Below, piece after piece: positions 62,249 to 64,000 of a stretch of 64,000 bases of DNA. The stretch is from assembly GCA_026004775.1 (NCBI GenBank), contig BPJU01000011.1:17690-81689 (forward strand). The letters are read 5' to 3'. The position numbers were made by a program, and so were the translations under genes. The DNA is from Pirellulaceae bacterium. Lineage in GTDB: Bacteria; Planctomycetota; Planctomycetia; Pirellulales; Pirellulaceae. The notes beneath the pieces are model-generated. The model did no database searches, had not been told where the DNA came from, and saw nothing but the letters and a program-made list of their open reading frames with translations. Position 1 is the first letter of the stretch, and the number at the start of each line of letters is the position of its first letter.

Positions 62249-63589
62249 GTGATCGCCGTGTGGATCCGATTGTTTCAAACTTTTCGCATCGGTGTCTACA
62301 GCTTGATGCTCCACAAGATGCGTTCCGGGCTGGCTGTGCTCGGAATTCTCATCGGTATCACGGCCGTCATCTGGCTGGTGGCGATGGGAGAAGGCGTGAG
62401 TTATCAGGCCCAACAACAGATCAAGGATCTGGGTGCCAACAACATCATCATCCGCAGCGTCAAGCCGGCCGATCAGGGCAGCTCTTCTTCCAGCCGCTCG
62501 TTCTGGCTCCAGTACGGAGTGCTGCGTGACGATTTGAAACGCATCCTGTCTAACGTGCCCGTCATCCAGCAGGCCGTTCCGATGCGGGAAATGCGCAAGG
62601 AAGCGCGCTACGCGGACCGGTCGGTAGAAGTGCGTGTGGTCGGGTGCACACCCGAGTATTTTCCGTTGAATCGCTTGCAACGGGCTCGAGGCCGATTGCT
62701 TTCGGCCCTGGATGGTGACAATGCCGCCAATGTGTGCGTTCTGGGGGCCGGCACCGCCCAGGCCCTTTTCCCTCTTTCAAACCCGGTGGGCGAAACGATC
62801 CAGATCGATCGCGATTTTTATGTCGTCGTCGGGCAAACCGCCGAACGCGACCCGACGGCGGCCATCGGCGGTAGCCTCGAAGCGCAGGATTTTAACCTCG
62901 ATATCTACATCCCGATCCAAACGGTACGGGCACGCATCGGGGACATGGTCTTTACGAGCCGATCCGGAAGCCGTGAAGGAGAGATTGTCGAGCTGAACCA
63001 GATCACGGTGTCGATCGACTCGCTGGACCACGTGGATCAGGCAGCCGATATCATTCGGGGTCTGATGGCCAAGTATCATCCGAACAAGGACTATGCGGTG
63101 GTAGTTCCCAAGGAGCTACTGCGGCAGGCCGAATTGTTGCGGATGATGTTCAATCTGTTGCTGGTGTTGATCGCCGGCATATCGCTGATCGTCGGTGGCA
63201 TTGGGGTGATGAATATCATGCTGGCAACGGTCACCGAGCGGACTCGGGAGATCGGCATTCGCCGAGCTTTGGGGGCTCGGCGGACCGACATTGTCCAGCA
63301 GTTCCTTGTCGAATCCGTAGTGCTTACAGGCTTGGGCGGATCGCTGGGAGTGGTGCTTGGCTTTCTTTGTAAGCCGACCATCCACTGGGCTCGCCAGGCG
63401 GCCCAGTATTGGTTCCCCGACCAGATTGCCGCCCTTCCCCCCGAGGTACTGAAACTGGAACCGATCATCGCCCCCTGGTCGATCCTGGTGTCGCTGCTGA
63501 TTGCGGTCGGCGTGGGGTTGGTGTTCGGCCTGTATCCGGCCTATCGAGCAGCGAACATGGATCCGATCGAGGCGTTGCGGCACGAGTAG
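62249..63589 (+). CDS. MacB-like ABC transporter permease (no ATPase domain)
   Basis: 446 aa. One N-terminal helix (about 27-47, GLAVLGILIGITAVIWLVAMG), then a large periplasmic MacB_PCD domain with LGANNIIIRSV, and a C-terminal FtsX domain with three helices (about 295-325, 350-372, 405-430), with the family motif TERTREIGIRRALGARRTDIVQQFLVES and the ending PAYRAANMDPIEALRHE. MacB permeases work with a nucleotide-binding domain, often fused or adjacent; none is in this stretch. A second GTG at 62258, with AAGGTG six bases upstream, may be the true start. Confidence 0.9.
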   Translation: MIAVWIRLFQTFRIGVYSLMLHKMRSGLAVLGILIGITAVIWLVAMGEGVSYQAQQQIKDLGANNIIIRSVKPADQGSSSSSRSFWLQYGVLRDDLKRILSNVPVIQQAVPMREMRKEARYADRSVEVRVVGCTPEYFPLNRLQRARGRLLSALDGDNAANVCVLGAGTAQALFPLSNPVGETIQIDRDFYVVVGQTAERDPTAAIGGSLEAQDFNLDIYIPIQTVRARIGDMVFTSRSGSREGEIVELNQITVSIDSLDHVDQAADIIRGLMAKYHPNKDYAVVVPKELLRQAELLRMMFNLLLVLIAGISLIVGGIGVMNIMLATVTERTREIGIRRALGARRTDIVQQFLVESVVLTGLGGSLGVVLGFLCKPTIHWARQAAQYWFPDQIAALPPEVLKLEPIIAPWSILVSLLIAVGVGLVFGLYPAYRAANMDPIEALRHE

Positions 63590-63866
63590 TTGGCTGCACG
63601 TCAAACGGCTGTGACGCTCGTTTTGGCGGGCCGTCTACAGTTCGGAAACCTCGTCCTGCTTCCTGGCTCAATAAGTCCCCCTGTGCGCCGCCAAGGAGGC
63701 GCTATCGCGTTTTCCGGGAAGCCGGTAGTATGGCAATGGTTGCAGAGCTATTACAATAGAGCCCTAACCGATCGGAAAGGCTTAGGGACAGGAATGTTCC
63801 TGAGCGGCGATGGGTGACAAACGGTGTGAGCTTGACGCGGGTATTTTGCCAGAAGGGTGCATCACT

Positions 63867-64000
63867 ATGGCTTCCTCACGACGCAAATTCCTCAAACAGT
63901 CGGTCGCTTCCGCGGGTCTCTTGGCTATCCCGTATGTGTGGACGAACCGCCGGCTTGGGGCTCAGGAGGCAAACAGCCGTCCGCGGATTGCTGCTATTGG
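63867..64000 (+). CDS. Gfo/Idh/MocA-type oxidoreductase with Tat leader (5' part only)
   Basis: The last 134 bases open a gene with MASSRRKFLKQSVASAGLLA, a clear twin-arginine leader, followed by a linker and the first strand of a Rossmann fold (PRIAAIG at the window edge). Exported Gfo/Idh/MocA oxidoreductases with this start are typical of planctomycetes and act on sugars or polyols in the periplasm-like space. The rest lies outside the window. Confidence 0.7.
   Translation, partial: MASSRRKFLKQSVASAGLLAIPYVWTNRRLGAQEANSRPRIAAI

Noticed and set aside
1-64000. CRISPR arrays, rRNA and tRNA genes
   Set aside because: No regularly spaced repeats, no rRNA-like sequence and no cloverleaf candidates were recognised. 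A tRNA scan would be needed to exclude a missed one.

Overview
The window looks like a chromosomal segment of a GC-rich, flagellated, Gram-negative-type bacterium, most likely a member of Planctomycetota (Pirellulales-like, moderate confidence). The reasons are a DUF1501 protein with a twin-arginine leader, Tat-exported Gfo/Idh/MocA oxidoreductases, a beta-RFAP synthase (tetrahydromethanopterin-type C1 chemistry, known in Archaea, methylotrophs and planctomycetes), short zinc-ribbon proteins, and a complete-looking flagellar rod/ring/hook-junction block followed by fliW and csrA.

Layout. 1-3767: three nearly identical tandem copies of an Rpn-type PD-(D/E)XK nuclease gene with DUF4351 tails. 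The first is cut by the window edge and frameshifted. Each intact copy has its own promoter and a possible internal start for a small C-terminal protein. 3959-12005 (minus): housekeeping and metabolic genes (M20 peptidase, Gfo/Idh/MocA oxidoreductase, rRNA m5C methyltransferase, glutathione peroxidase, 3-methyladenine glycosylase, GT87-type membrane protein, alpha/beta hydrolase). 12175-14851: a DUF1992 protein, then a CpsD-like P-loop protein overlapping a single-TM partner. 15460-20630: metH-purB with a 4-base overlap. 20782-32504 (minus): flgF-flgG-flgA-flgH-flgI-flgJ(rod domain)-flgN-flgK-flgL-fliW-csrA. 32878-40981: trmL, rnc, a CbiA-like protein, beta-RFAP synthase, a DUF2007-like protein, pdxJ, dapA, a DUF1801 protein and an acyl carrier protein.

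41158-43487 (minus): a TolB-like propeller and a DUF1501 protein, translationally coupled. 43697-52439: a respiratory cluster of hemerythrin-like protein, di-heme cytochrome c fused to an ethylbenzene-dehydrogenase-gamma-like heme-b domain, Tat-exported type II molybdopterin oxidoreductase alpha subunit (NarG/NxrA-like), a small unknown protein, four-cluster Fe-S beta subunit, and a TorD/NarJ chaperone. The subunits would form an exported enzyme passing electrons between Mo, Fe-S clusters and hemes; the substrate (nitrate, nitrite, chlorate, selenate or an organic compound) cannot be settled here.

52462-55970: a two-gene exported molybdenum hydroxylase (IorAB-like) bracketed by two inverted copies of a ~100-bp MITE-like element, with a second hairpin-rich inverted-repeat element just upstream of the genes. 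56179-63589: a TolC-like lipoprotein, a zinc-ribbon protein, an HlyD/MacA-like adaptor with an EF-hand tail broken by a frameshift, and a MacB-like permease without a visible ATPase. The window ends inside a Tat-leader oxidoreductase gene.

The strongest leads are the Rpn triplication with candidate intragenic small proteins, the respiratory cluster with its fused cytochrome and unusual FS0 motif, and the inverted MITE pair around the molybdenum hydroxylase genes.
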